A stretch of 64,000 bases of DNA from positions 496,001-560,000 of the forward strand of contig CBDCBO010000008.1 of NCBI GenBank assembly GCA_965214335.1, in the 5' to 3' direction. Below are positions 10,140 to 19,340 of this stretch, piece by piece. The notes under the pieces are model-generated. The model made no database searches. It had not been told where the DNA came from and saw nothing but the letters and a program-made list of their open reading frames with translations. The position numbers and the translations under genes are program-made. The stretch comes from Velthaea sp965214335. Its GTDB lineage: Bacteria > Vulcanimicrobiota > Vulcanimicrobiia > Vulcanimicrobiales > Vulcanimicrobiaceae. The first letter of the stretch is position 1. Every line of letters begins with the position of its first letter.

Positions 10140-11150
10140 CTATTGATGCCCGCTCGGCGTCGGCGACGGCTGTGGCGACGCCGGCGCCGCGGCCGGCTGC
10201 GCGCTCGTGGCCGTACCCGGACTGCCGCTGGGAAGGGGTGAGGGATGCGCCGAGCCGGTCGCCGACGGATGCGGGGTAGGCGACGGAGTGGGCGTTGGCG
10301 TCGGCGCCAGCGCGTATAGAGCGAAGACCAGCGGCCGGTTTGCCTTGAGATTCAACGCAGCCTCAGTACCGGCAAAGGCAATGCGTTGGGGCGGCAGGGA
10401 ACCGGCGCTGCCCAGCCCGCTGCCGACCGGCGGCGGCGTCAACATGCCCGACCCGTTGCCCAGCCCCGGAACGCCGGTCGGCGTCGTGCTCGGCGTCGGG
10501 ACCGGAGTCGGCGATACGGCCATTGGTAGCGGGCTGCTTAGATCCCGCTCGGCTACGGCAAGCTTATAGGCCTTCTCACTTTGCTCGGGATCGAAGAGCG
10601 CCAGCGCGAACGTGTCGGACCGGTGCTGCGCCATGATGTCGCGCGGCACGTCGAACGCGATTTTCGGATACGCCGCGAGCGTGACGTCGGACGTCGCGAG
10701 CAGCGTAACGAAGAACAATCCATTCGGCCCGCTGGGCTTGGTGCGGCGCTTGGACCAGGCCGGGTTGAGGTGGGGTGCTTCGGACGGCTCGACGACGCTT
10801 CCGGTGATTCCGATCGCCACGCTGTTCGCCGCGGACGAAGCGCTTGGCGCCGGGCTGCCCTTCGCATTCGGCGATCCGCTCGGCACCGGCGCCGGTTTCG
10901 GGAACGTGATCGAGCCGCCCCAGCCCAGCACCGTCGGCAACGCCTGCGGTTCGGCGGCATCGGCGCCGAAGGTGGCGACGTTCGAGGCCGAGACCGGCGT
11001 GGCGGTCGCGACCGGCGGCTGCAATTGCTGCACGTTACTGCCGGGTTGCGGGCCGCCCGGCAAGGTGCTCTGTCCGCCGCCGAGATTACCCGAACAGGCG
11101 CTAAGTACGGCGAGGACGACAACCGGCCCCAAGAATCGCGCGAGAGTCAT
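10140..11150 (-). CDS. Predicted lipoprotein with proline/serine/threonine-rich low-complexity tail
   Basis: The start ATG at 11150 gives a lipoprotein signal, MTLARFLGPVVVLAVLSAC, with lipobox LSAC; the open frame further upstream lacks support. The mature 317 residues contain a possible beta domain (LFFVTLLATSDVTLAAYPKIAFDVP, RPLVFALYALAP) flanked by long Pro/Ser/Thr/Ala stretches, especially the last 60 residues (PTPTPTPSPTPHPS and similar). Such tails are often extended linkers or surface stalks. No catalytic motif is visible and the function is unknown. A strong inverted repeat separates it from thiC upstream, so it is probably transcribed alone. Confidence 0.78.
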   Translation of the reverse strand: MTLARFLGPVVVLAVLSACSGNLGGGQSTLPGGPQPGSNVQQLQPPVATATPVSASNVATFGADAAEPQALPTVLGWGGSITFPKPAPVPSGSPNAKGSPAPSASSAANSVAIGITGSVVEPSEAPHLNPAWSKRRTKPSGPNGLFFVTLLATSDVTLAAYPKIAFDVPRDIMAQHRSDTFALALFDPEQSEKAYKLAVAERDLSSPLPMAVSPTPVPTPSTTPTGVPGLGNGSGMLTPPPVGSGLGSAGSLPPQRIAFAGTEAALNLKANRPLVFALYALAPTPTPTPSPTPHPSATGSAHPSPLPSGSPGTATSAQPAAAPASPQPSPTPSGHQ

Positions 11151-11262
11151 TCGGAGCCGCCTTTGCCGATGAAGGTGCCGGCGTCCCGCACGGGCCGCCG
11201 GACGCGGTAAATACCGCACCGCTGTGACAGTGCCGGTAGCTCCTAGCGTATCAGACAAGACG

Positions 11263-11286
11263 AACCGCCGCTGCCCAGCGGCGGTT
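11263..11286 (-). terminator. Strong GC-rich hairpin downstream of thiC
   Basis: AACCGCCGCT (11263-11272) pairs perfectly with AGCGGCGGTT (11277-11286) around a 4-base loop. It lies between the thiC stop and the lipoprotein start, both on the minus strand. The run of T that follows the stem is on the plus strand (TTTTCT); on the minus strand the tail is only moderately T-rich (CGTCTTGTCT). It could end thiC transcription, block antisense transcription, or both. Confidence 0.55.
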
Positions 11287-11314
11287 TTCTCATCAAAACC
11301 TTACTGTCCGTCCG

Positions 11315-13054
11315 TTACGAGACCGCCGCCGGAACGGCATCTTCAACGTAGATTTCCGCTCCGGCAGCTTTGAATTCGGCCGACTTCTCGGCCATACCGC
11401 GCTCGGCATAGTCGCGGACGTCTTGGGTAATTTTCATCGAACAAAAGTGCGGGCCGCACATCGAGCAAAAATGCGCCACTTTCGCGCCCTGCGCGGGCAG
11501 CGTTTCGTCGTGGTACTTCTGGGCCGTTTCGGGGTCGAGCGCAAGATTGAACTGGTCGGCCCAACGAAACTCGAAGCGCGCCTTGGAAAGCACGTCGTCC
11601 CAGTGGCGGGCACCGGGGTGGCCCTTGGCGACATCGGCTGCGTGGGCCGCGATCTTATAGGCGATCACGCCGTCTTTGACGTCCTGTTTGTCGGGCAGCC
11701 CCAGATGCTCTTTGGGCGTCACATAACACAGCATCGCCGTGCCGTACCAGCCGATCATCGCCGCTCCGATAGCCGACGTAATGTGGTCGTACCCCGGTGC
11801 GATATCGGTCGTGAGCGGCCCCAGCGTGTAGAACGGTGCTTCGTGACAGATCTCGAGTTGCCGATCCATATTTTCTTTGATCAAGTGCATCGGCACGTGA
11901 CCGGGTCCTTCGATCATTACTTGAACGTCATGCTTCCAGGCGATCGTGGTCAATTCGCCCAGCGCGGCAAGCTCACCAAATTGCGCTTCATCGTTGGCGT
12001 CGGCTAAACAGCCGGGACGTAAACCGTCGCCGAGCGAAAAGCAGACGTCGTACTGCTTCATGATCGCGCAGATTTCATCGAAGTGGGTGTAGAGAAAATT
12101 CTCTTGATGGTGCGCAAGGCACCACTTGGCCAAGATCGAACCGCCACGCGAAACGATACCGGTGACGCGTTTGGCCGTTAACGGAATGTAGCGCAGCAAC
12201 ACGCCGGCGTGCACGGTAAAATAATCGACGCCTTGTTCAGCCTGTTCGATCAACGTATCGCGATAGATTTCCCAGGTCAGATCTTCGGCTCTGCCGTTAA
12301 CTTTTTCCAATGCTTGATAAATCGGCACGGTGCCGATGGGCACGGGCGAGTTGCGCAGAATCCACTCGCGCGTTTCGTGGATATTTTTGCCGGTCGACAG
12401 ATCCATTACCGTGTCGGCGCCCCAGCGCGTGGCCCAGGCCATCTTCTCGACCTCTTCTTCGATCGATGAACCAATCGCCGAATTGCCGATATTGGCGTTA
12501 ATTTTTACGAGAAAGTTGCGACCGATGATCATCGGTTCGCTTTCGGGATGATTGATGTTGGACGGAATTACCGCCCGGCCGCGGGCGACTTCGTCGCGGA
12601 CGAATTCGGGCGCGCAATTCTCGCGAATCGCGATGAACTCCATTTCGGGCGTAATTTCAGCGCGCCGCGCGTAGTGCATTTGCGACACGTTGGAGCCCGG
12701 TTTTGCCACCCGTGCCTTACGCTGCGCGTGAAAGCGCAACGCATCGAGTTCGGCCATCGATTCCCGCGCGATGCGATAGATCGACGATGGCCGGTCCAAC
12801 TCGCGCGTGTCATCCCGTGCATCGATCCAACCGCGCCGGATGGGGTCGATACCGGAGCGAACGTCGATGGCGACGTCCGGATCCGTGAACGGGCCGCTGG
12901 TGTCGTAGACGGTGTGAATTTCACCGTTCGTCAGCGTGATCGCGCGCGCCGGAACGCGGATCGACGGTTGCGAACCGGCCGCGTAGACTTTGTGCGACGC
13001 CGGAAACGGCTCGCGCGTGATCGATTCGTTGGTCGGAGTTGTCATGCTCGCCAT
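11315..13054 (-). CDS. thiC: Phosphomethylpyrimidine synthase ThiC
   Basis: A 579-residue radical-SAM enzyme that rearranges 5-aminoimidazole ribotide into hydroxymethylpyrimidine phosphate, the pyrimidine part of thiamine. Family hallmarks are TVMDLSTGKNIHETREWILRNSPVPIGTVPIYQA, IEGPGHVPMH and TDIAPGYDHI. The C-terminal CSMCGPHFC is the CX2CX4C motif that binds the 4Fe-4S cluster. The ATG at 13054 (MASMTTPTNES) has GGGAGA upstream; the frame stays open another 127 codons, but that stretch reads through the riboswitch and is not protein. Length is normal. No other thi genes are in the window. Regulation by thiamine pyrophosphate is expected from the leader. Confidence 0.97.
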   Translation of the reverse strand: MASMTTPTNESITREPFPASHKVYAAGSQPSIRVPARAITLTNGEIHTVYDTSGPFTDPDVAIDVRSGIDPIRRGWIDARDDTRELDRPSSIYRIARESMAELDALRFHAQRKARVAKPGSNVSQMHYARRAEITPEMEFIAIRENCAPEFVRDEVARGRAVIPSNINHPESEPMIIGRNFLVKINANIGNSAIGSSIEEEVEKMAWATRWGADTVMDLSTGKNIHETREWILRNSPVPIGTVPIYQALEKVNGRAEDLTWEIYRDTLIEQAEQGVDYFTVHAGVLLRYIPLTAKRVTGIVSRGGSILAKWCLAHHQENFLYTHFDEICAIMKQYDVCFSLGDGLRPGCLADANDEAQFGELAALGELTTIAWKHDVQVMIEGPGHVPMHLIKENMDRQLEICHEAPFYTLGPLTTDIAPGYDHITSAIGAAMIGWYGTAMLCYVTPKEHLGLPDKQDVKDGVIAYKIAAHAADVAKGHPGARHWDDVLSKARFEFRWADQFNLALDPETAQKYHDETLPAQGAKVAHFCSMCGPHFCSMKITQDVRDYAERGMAEKSAEFKAAGAEIYVEDAVPAAVS

Positions 13055-13104
13055 GTCCGCGTCTCCCGTATGTAGAGTGCAACGCCGGAGGGAGCGCGAG
13101 TTTG

Positions 13105-13220
13105 ACGTTCCCTGCGCCGGCATTATCCGGATCAGGTAGGGGTGCGCACGCATTGCACACCCACGGTCGGCGATACCAAATCGCCCTCTCAGCCCGGTCG
13201 TCCGAGCTCCCGTAGCGGTT
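13105..13220 (-). promoter_or_regulatory. TPP riboswitch (THI element) controlling thiC
   Basis: On the minus strand the leader holds the two conserved cores of the thiamine-pyrophosphate aptamer: CTGAGA (complement of 13187-13192) and ACCTGATCCGGATAATGCC continuing to GGCGCAGGGA (complement of 13107-13135). Stems fit: GCTCGG pairs with CCGGGC just before TGAGA, two extra hairpins lie between the cores, and CCTGATCCGG pairs with CCGGCGCAGG. A further inverted repeat follows toward the thiC ribosome site (GGGA...TCCC, 13090-13110), which may be the switching part. TPP binding normally lowers thiC expression. Confidence 0.95.
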
Positions 13221-13316
13221 CTTCCCAACCTACGCCTCCGGTCAAGGGATGTCAAGCGCGCGACGCGTCGTCCGAGCGCGGGGCCACCGCCGCCTCGAAC
13301 CGAAGAGCCACGCTGC

Positions 13317-14195
13317 ATGCGCCGCGCATACTGGCTGCTCGCTCTCGCGCAGCTTGCAATCGGCGCTGCGGCAATTTTTGCGCGTTTGGGCTTAACGGGC
13401 GCCGGCCCGGTCGCGGTCGCCGCCTTGCGGCTCACGTTCGCGGCCGTCCCGGTCGCCGCGCTCGCGGCGCAGCGCGGTGCGTTTCGCGTCTACGCAGCCC
13501 GCACCGAATGGCGCTTGTTCGGCGCCGGAATCGCGCTGGCACTGCATTTCGCGTTATGGATCGCGTCGCTACGCATCACGAGCGTCGCCTTGTCGACCCT
13601 GCTCGTGTGCACCGCGCCGGTCTGGACTGAAGGCTTCGCCATCGTTCGCACGCGGCGCATCCGGCCGGCCGTTGCCGCCGGAATCGGCTGTGCGTTCGCC
13701 GGTGTCTTCATCGTCATCGGCACACCGGCTCGAACCGAAACGCCGCTCGGCATCGCGCTCGCGCTCGGCGGCGGGCTCGCGATTGCAATTTATCTCGTGC
13801 TCGTTCGCGGATGTGATGCGCGCTACGGCACGCTTGCCGTGATCGGCCGCACCTATAGTGTCGCGGCGCTCGTGCTGCTGGCCGCGGCGGCGCTGCTGCA
13901 CGATCCGTTCCCGGCCGCGGGCGACAGCCGGGCCTGGGCCGGAATTCTGGCGATGGCCTGTCTCTCGCAACTCTTCGGGCACACGGCACTCAATGCGGCC
14001 CTGCGCCGGCTGAGCGCCACCTTCGTTGCAACCGTCACGCTGATCGAACCCGCGATCGCGGCGCTGCTGGCAGCCCTTATCTTCGGCGAGCGGCTCGCAC
14101 CGCCGACCTTGGCCGGCGCGGCGGTTATTCTCGTCGGCATCGCTATCGCAATGCGCTCGCACGGTTCAACGCGACAGCCGGTCACGGCCGACTAA
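13317..14195 (+). CDS. EamA/DMT-superfamily permease
   Basis: A 292-residue integral membrane protein with about ten hydrophobic segments arranged as two EamA repeats. The first ends around residue 140 (FAGVFIVIGTP) and the second contains FGHTALNAALRRLSATFVATV followed by EPAIAALLAALIFGERL, the usual DMT signature. Relatives export amino acids, metabolites or drugs across the inner membrane; the substrate cannot be read from sequence. It is divergent from thiC and starts about 100 bases beyond the riboswitch, so a thiamine-related role is possible but unsupported. Confidence 0.88.
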   Translation: MRRAYWLLALAQLAIGAAAIFARLGLTGAGPVAVAALRLTFAAVPVAALAAQRGAFRVYAARTEWRLFGAGIALALHFALWIASLRITSVALSTLLVCTAPVWTEGFAIVRTRRIRPAVAAGIGCAFAGVFIVIGTPARTETPLGIALALGGGLAIAIYLVLVRGCDARYGTLAVIGRTYSVAALVLLAAAALLHDPFPAAGDSRAWAGILAMACLSQLFGHTALNAALRRLSATFVATVTLIEPAIAALLAALIFGERLAPPTLAGAAVILVGIAIAMRSHGSTRQPVTAD

Positions 14196-14268
14196 GTATC
14201 TCGATCAAGCCGCCGATACATTACCTTGCAGGGTATTACGAGGCTTTGGAACCTCAAGGAGTCTCGAC

Positions 14269-14559
14269 ATGGATGTTCTCTCTTCGATTGGCGCCGCCGG
14301 CAACGCTGCGCTCGACAATCTCGGCGGGCCGGACGCGGCCGGTTTGCCGCCGGTGCCGCAGATCGCCGCCGGCGCATCGAATGCTTGGAACGGCGCCGCC
14401 GCGCCGGCCGCGAGCGATACGGCACTCGCACCGGCGATCGCGTTTGCGCCGAGTCCAACCTTGTCCGCGGAACTCGCCGATGTCAGAGAGCTTGCACCCG
14501 ACATCCGGTATGCGCCGTCGCCGGCACCGCACTCAAGCGGATTCGACCGCAGCGCATAG
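14269..14559 (+). CDS. Small Ala/Pro-rich hypothetical protein (96 aa)
   Basis: An ATG at 14269 is preceded by AAGGAG at good spacing. The product MDVLSSIGAAGNAALDNLGG... is rich in Ala, Pro and Gly, has no Cys, no strong membrane segment and no signal peptide. It sits alone between the permease and the convergent debranching gene. I recognise no family. The good ribosome site argues for a real gene; the low-complexity composition argues for caution. Confidence 0.5.
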   Translation: MDVLSSIGAAGNAALDNLGGPDAAGLPPVPQIAAGASNAWNGAAAPAASDTALAPAIAFAPSPTLSAELADVRELAPDIRYAPSPAPHSSGFDRSA

Positions 14560-14595
14560 CGTCCGCCCGTTGATGCCGCGGGCATCGACTTGGCA

Positions 14596-16566
14596 TTAGC
14601 TGTCGATCGCGCCACGTTCGAGCGCAGCAAGCGCCGTAATGAATTCGGCCACGCTCCACGCTTGGGCGACCGTTCCGCGCGGAGCGTGCGGCGGGTCGCC
14701 TTCGAAGATTTCCGCCAGCGTCCCGATTCCGTAGCCGGTCAATGCATCGAACAACGGCTCGACGAACGTGCGCGCCGTAGCGGGATCGTTATATGCGCGC
14801 AGATGCGCCCGCACGAATGGACCGATGAGCCAGGGCCATACGGTGCCTTGATGGTAGGCCTCATCACGGGCGGTTTGGTCGCCGGCGTAGCGGCCGCGAT
14901 AACCGGGTTCGCGCGGGCCCAGCGTCCGTAACCCGTACGACGTGAGGAGTTCGCGCGCGCAGGCATCGACGATCGCCCGCGCTTGGTCCGGCGCGATCGC
15001 ACTGGCATGCTGCGACAGCGCGAAAAGCTGATTCGGACGAAGCGCCGGCTCGTCGCCGGCGGGCCCGTCCAGCACGTCGAAGCAATATCCGCGCGCCGGA
15101 TTCCAAAAGCGTTGTAAACCTATCGCGCACCGTTCGGCGAGGAGAGTGTAACGCTTCGCGGATCGGCCGGTTAGCGGTGCCAGCGTTTCGAGCGCACGCA
15201 TCGCGGCATACCACAAGGCGCTAATTTCGATCGGCTTGCCGATCCGCGGCGTGATGACCCGGTCGCCGACTTTGGCATCCATCCAAGTTAACTGGACACC
15301 GAAAACACCGGCCTGCACGAGCCCGTCGGCGGCCACTTTAATGCCATATCTCGTCCCGTTCACGTAGCCGTCGACGATCGCTTCGAGTCCCGCGAAGATG
15401 TCATGCAAAAACGCAACGTCCGACGTCGCTTCGACATATGCGCGCACCGCTTCGATGAACCATAACGCTGCGTCGACGGTGTTGTACTCGGGCGCCGAGC
15501 CGTCATCGGGGAAGCGGTTGGGTAGCATCCCGCCGTCGATGCTGCGCGCGAACGTCAGGAGAATCTCACGCGCCACCGCCGGCCGGCCGGTAGCGAGCGC
15601 AAGTCCGGGCAACGCGATCATCGTATCGCGACCCCAATCGGCGAACCACGGATAACCGGCGATCACCGTTTTGCCGGCCCCCTCAGACGGACCGCGCCGA
15701 ACGATAAAGGCATCCGCAGCCGCCGCCAGGAGACCGCGCTCGACCGACGGCGCGGCGCCGATCTGCGCCCGATACCGCGCGCGCGCGCCCGCTACGATCG
15801 CTGCCGGATCGCCCGCCACATCGGCGTCGAGGGTAACGACGCAGCCGCCGGTTTGGGCCGGCTCTAGCGATTGCACGAAGGTCGCAACGTAAGCGTAGTC
15901 GTCGAATGCCGTCAAGCCGCGTTCGCTCTCGCGCGCTAGGGCGAAGCCGGCGTAGCGTTCGGCGGCGGCGTGCACGAGCGCGTTCGGCGCGCGAATGAAC
16001 AAGCGGCGGCGACACTCCGGAAGGTCGACTGTTGCGGCCCCGGCTTCGGTGACAACGGTAAAGCGCGCCGGGTCCGGCAAGGGACCGCCGTGATGATCGC
16101 GATCCGCCGCCAAAACTCGCAGCTGGACGGTTAGCGGCAGCCGGGCGCGCACCACGCGTATGCTAACGGCGGTCGCATCGCGATCGAACGGCATCGCGAT
16201 CGTCTGTTCGATCAGCGCGTCGCCGCAGGCGTACGTCCAAGTCGGCACACCGTCGATGAGAGCGAAGGATTGGCAATAGCGATACCCTTGGGGAGCGATC
16301 GAACCATCGCGCCAGCGGTTGGTCGAAAGACCATAGGCGACGCCGTCATAAGTGATGTCGAGTTCACACGCCGCGACGACGAGCCGGCGTTCGACCGGCG
16401 GTTGCAGCGCGGCCACGAGCAATCCGTGGTAGCGGCGCGTCAGCAGGCCGGCGACGGTACCGGAGGCATATCCGCCACGGCCGTTGGTGACCAGCCATTC
16501 AAGCTTTTGTGCCCGTTCGAGGTCGCCGGCTTCGCTGCGCCCGATGCGCCAACTGTGGGTCATCAT
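14596..16566 (-). CDS. Amylo-alpha-1,6-glucosidase (GDE-type glycogen debranching enzyme)
   Basis: The ATG at 16566 (or the adjacent 16563) gives a 656-residue protein starting MMTHSWRIGRSEAGD, directly leading into the GDE N-terminal motif EWLVTNGRGGYASGTVAGLLTRRYHGLL; the longer open frame upstream overlaps the divergent gene and looks non-coding. The C-terminal (alpha/alpha)6 barrel carries WFADWGRDTMIALPGLAL and EYNTVDAALWFIEAVRAY, typical of GH133-type debranching enzymes, which remove alpha-1,6 linked glucose from limit dextrin. It is divergent from the glucosidase-glgX-malQ operon, and both probably serve glucan breakdown in the cytoplasm. Confidence 0.9.
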   Translation of the reverse strand: MMTHSWRIGRSEAGDLERAQKLEWLVTNGRGGYASGTVAGLLTRRYHGLLVAALQPPVERRLVVAACELDITYDGVAYGLSTNRWRDGSIAPQGYRYCQSFALIDGVPTWTYACGDALIEQTIAMPFDRDATAVSIRVVRARLPLTVQLRVLAADRDHHGGPLPDPARFTVVTEAGAATVDLPECRRRLFIRAPNALVHAAAERYAGFALARESERGLTAFDDYAYVATFVQSLEPAQTGGCVVTLDADVAGDPAAIVAGARARYRAQIGAAPSVERGLLAAAADAFIVRRGPSEGAGKTVIAGYPWFADWGRDTMIALPGLALATGRPAVAREILLTFARSIDGGMLPNRFPDDGSAPEYNTVDAALWFIEAVRAYVEATSDVAFLHDIFAGLEAIVDGYVNGTRYGIKVAADGLVQAGVFGVQLTWMDAKVGDRVITPRIGKPIEISALWYAAMRALETLAPLTGRSAKRYTLLAERCAIGLQRFWNPARGYCFDVLDGPAGDEPALRPNQLFALSQHASAIAPDQARAIVDACARELLTSYGLRTLGPREPGYRGRYAGDQTARDEAYHQGTVWPWLIGPFVRAHLRAYNDPATARTFVEPLFDALTGYGIGTLAEIFEGDPPHAPRGTVAQAWSVAEFITALAALERGAIDS

Positions 16567-16628
16567 TACACCGCTTGTATGTTGCACCGAGAGGAAACCT
16601 TGTACCGAATTAGGACACACTAGCAGAC

Positions 16629-19340
16629 ATGGAAACGAATCCCGAACGCGAGCGCATCGTCGCTGCCGAACGGCGAACCGCGCACTGGCGACGTTGGGGA
16701 CCGTACTTGAGCGACCGCCAGTGGGGGACGGTACGCGAAGATTACAGCAGCAACGGTACGGCCTGGGATTACTTCCCGTTCGAACAGTCGCGCGTGCGCG
16801 CCTACCGCTGGGGCGAAGACGGTATTCTGGGCATAAGCGACAACCATCAGCGGCTGTGTTTCGCACCGGTTTTTTGGAACGAGACCGATCCGATTCTCAA
16901 GGAACGATTTTATGGTGTAACGGGCCCGCAAGGCAACCACGGCGAGGACGTTAAGGAATATTGGTATTACGTCGACAACGTGCCGTCGCACGCGTACATG
17001 AAAGCCGTCTACAAATATCCGCAACGGCGCTTTCCCTACGAAGATTTGCTGCGCACCAGTCAGAGCCGCACGCGCAACGACCCGGAGTACGAGCTCGTCG
17101 ACACCGGCATCTTCGCCGAGGACCGCTACTTCGATATCGTCGTCGAGTATGCGAAACGGGACGTCGACGATATTCTCGTGCGCATCAGCGCGACGAATCG
17201 CGGACCCGATCCCGCGCCGTTGCACATCTTGCCGACCGCCTGGTTTCGCAACGAGTGGGCGTGGCGCGCGGGCGTACCCAAGCCGGCGATTACCGATAGC
17301 GCGCACCACGCGCAAGCGCTAGTGCTCGAACACGCCACGTTGGGCAAGCGGTGGCTCTTCGACGACGGTAACGCGCGCGACCGGCTGTTCACCGATAATG
17401 AGACCAACTATCGTGAGGCGTTCGGGTCGCAAAGTCCGAGCCGGTTTACCAAGGACGGCATCGACCGCTACATCGTCGCCGGCGACGGACATAGCATTAA
17501 CCGGGCGCGCATCGGGACGAAGGCGGCCCTGCAGTACCGCTTCGTTCTGGCACCCGGCGAAACCCAAACGATCCGCTTGCGGCTTACCGATGATAGTCAC
17601 GGGACGGGTGTCGACGCAACGTTCGATGCGACGTTCGATGAACGGCGCTCCGAAGCGGAACTGTTTTATCGGACCGTTATTCCGGGGACGCTGACGGACG
17701 ACGAGCGCAGCATTCAGCGCCAGGCGTTCGCCGGACTGCTATGGTCGAAACAATACTACTGCTACATCGTGCGCGATTGGCTCATGGGCGACCCGCTCAT
17801 GCCGACGCCTCCGGCAGCGCGCCTGTCCGGCCGCAACGCGAATTGGATCCACCTGTATAACGACGATATTCTGTCGATGCCGGACACCTGGGAATACCCC
17901 TGGTACGCCTCGTGGGATCTCGCCTTTCATGTCATTCCGCTGGCGATCATCGATCCGGGCTTCGCCAAGGGTCAGCAACTCACGCTCACGCGCGAATTCT
18001 ACATGCATCCCAACGGCCAAATCCCAGCCTACGAGTGGTCGTTCGACGATGTAAATCCGCCGGTGCAAGCCTGGGCGGCGTACCGGACGTACAAGATCGA
18101 GGCCAAGCACTACGGCACGGGCGACATCACGTTTCTCGAACGCGTATTCACGAAATTGCTGCTCAATTTCACCTGGTGGGTGAATCGCAAAGACGTCGCC
18201 GGCAAGAACGTCTTCCAGGGCGGATTTTTAGGCCTGGACAATATCGGCGTCTTCGATCGCAGTTCAGCGCTACCAACGGGCGGTTATCTCGCGCAGGCCG
18301 ACGGCACCAGTTGGATGGGCGTCTACTCGCTCAACATGCTCGTGATCGCGGTCGAACTCGCCAAACACGATCCGGTGTACGAAGACATCGCCTCCAAGTT
18401 CTTCGAGCATTTTTTATACATCGCCGACGCCATGAATTCGTTGCGTTCCGGCGACGAAGGGCTGTGGGACGATTTCGACGGCTTTTACTACGATCAGCTG
18501 TATTTGCCCGACAAGCAGCGCATCGCGCTCAAAGTCCGCTCGATGGTTGGGCTCATTCCGCTCTTCGCGGTTGAAACGATTTCGAGTAGCGCGCTCGATA
18601 AATTGCCGCGGCTCAAAAAGCGCATCGACTGGTTCGTGCGCAATCGCCCCGAACTCAGTGAAAACGTTGCCCACCTCGAGAAGAAAGGCCTCGAAGAGCG
18701 CCGGCTCATGGCGATCGTCACGCCCGAAAAGCTGCGCCGCGTGCTCAAACATTTTTTCGCCCAAGACGAGTTCTTGTGTCCCTACGGGTTGCGCTCGCTT
18801 TCAAAATTCCATGCCGAACATCCGTATGTGCTGGGCGTCGGCGGCGCCACATTCCGGGTCGACTATCAACCGGCCGAATCGACCACGGGAACCTTCGGCG
18901 GCAACTCGAATTGGCGCGGTCCGGTGTGGTTTCCGCTCAACTACCTGTTCATCGAGTCTCTACAGCGCTTCCACTTTTACCTCGGCGATGAATTCAAGAT
19001 CGAATTTCCAACCGGTTCAGGTCACGAACTCACGCTATGGGATATTTCCATGGAGCTCGCGCAACGCATGATCAGCATCTTCCGGCGTGGCCCGGACGGC
19101 CGGCGACCCGTTAACGGCAATGTCGAGCTGTTTCAAAACGATCCGCACTGGCGCGATCTCATTCCCTTTTACGAGTACTTTCACGGCGATAGCGGCGTCG
19201 GCTTAGGCGCTTCGCATCAAACCGGCTGGACAGCCCTCGTAGCGAAACTCATTCAGCAAGTCGCTGAGTACGCCGGTCCCGAACATCCGCCGCTGGCGTG
19301 GGACTTCGATGTACCAGTAGCGCTGTTGACCCGCTATTAA
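16629..19340 (+). CDS. Large GH63/MGH1-type glucosidase-like protein
   Basis: A 903-residue protein without signal peptide. It matches the bacterial branch related to GH63 mannosyl-oligosaccharide glucosidases: YLSDRQWGTVREDYSSNGTAWDYF near the start, then DTWEYPWYASWDLAFH, GGFLGLDNIGVFDRS, and NWRGPVWFPLNYLFIESLQ with a late QTGWTALVAKLIQ, all on an (alpha/alpha)6 barrel. The eukaryotic enzyme trims glucose from N-glycans; the role of these long bacterial homologues is not settled, and an alpha-glucosidase acting on storage glucan or trehalose-like sugars is inferred from context. It opens an operon with a disulfide oxidoreductase, glgX and malQ. Confidence 0.85.
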   Translation: METNPERERIVAAERRTAHWRRWGPYLSDRQWGTVREDYSSNGTAWDYFPFEQSRVRAYRWGEDGILGISDNHQRLCFAPVFWNETDPILKERFYGVTGPQGNHGEDVKEYWYYVDNVPSHAYMKAVYKYPQRRFPYEDLLRTSQSRTRNDPEYELVDTGIFAEDRYFDIVVEYAKRDVDDILVRISATNRGPDPAPLHILPTAWFRNEWAWRAGVPKPAITDSAHHAQALVLEHATLGKRWLFDDGNARDRLFTDNETNYREAFGSQSPSRFTKDGIDRYIVAGDGHSINRARIGTKAALQYRFVLAPGETQTIRLRLTDDSHGTGVDATFDATFDERRSEAELFYRTVIPGTLTDDERSIQRQAFAGLLWSKQYYCYIVRDWLMGDPLMPTPPAARLSGRNANWIHLYNDDILSMPDTWEYPWYASWDLAFHVIPLAIIDPGFAKGQQLTLTREFYMHPNGQIPAYEWSFDDVNPPVQAWAAYRTYKIEAKHYGTGDITFLERVFTKLLLNFTWWVNRKDVAGKNVFQGGFLGLDNIGVFDRSSALPTGGYLAQADGTSWMGVYSLNMLVIAVELAKHDPVYEDIASKFFEHFLYIADAMNSLRSGDEGLWDDFDGFYYDQLYLPDKQRIALKVRSMVGLIPLFAVETISSSALDKLPRLKKRIDWFVRNRPELSENVAHLEKKGLEERRLMAIVTPEKLRRVLKHFFAQDEFLCPYGLRSLSKFHAEHPYVLGVGGATFRVDYQPAESTTGTFGGNSNWRGPVWFPLNYLFIESLQRFHFYLGDEFKIEFPTGSGHELTLWDISMELAQRMISIFRRGPDGRRPVNGNVELFQNDPHWRDLIPFYEYFHGDSGVGLGASHQTGWTALVAKLIQQVAEYAGPEHPPLAWDFDVPVALLTRY

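Noticed and set aside
10141..10330. Tandem repeat array in the lipoprotein gene
   Set aside because: The Pro/Thr/Ser codons are low-complexity but show no fixed repeat unit.
13055..13435. 127-codon N-terminal extension of thiC
   Set aside because: It reads through the TPP riboswitch and has Arg-rich, non-protein-like composition; a good ribosome site precedes the ATG at 13054.
16567..16866. 100-codon extension of the debranching enzyme
   Set aside because: It overlaps the divergent glucosidase gene and has no homology-like content; the family N-terminus begins at 16566.
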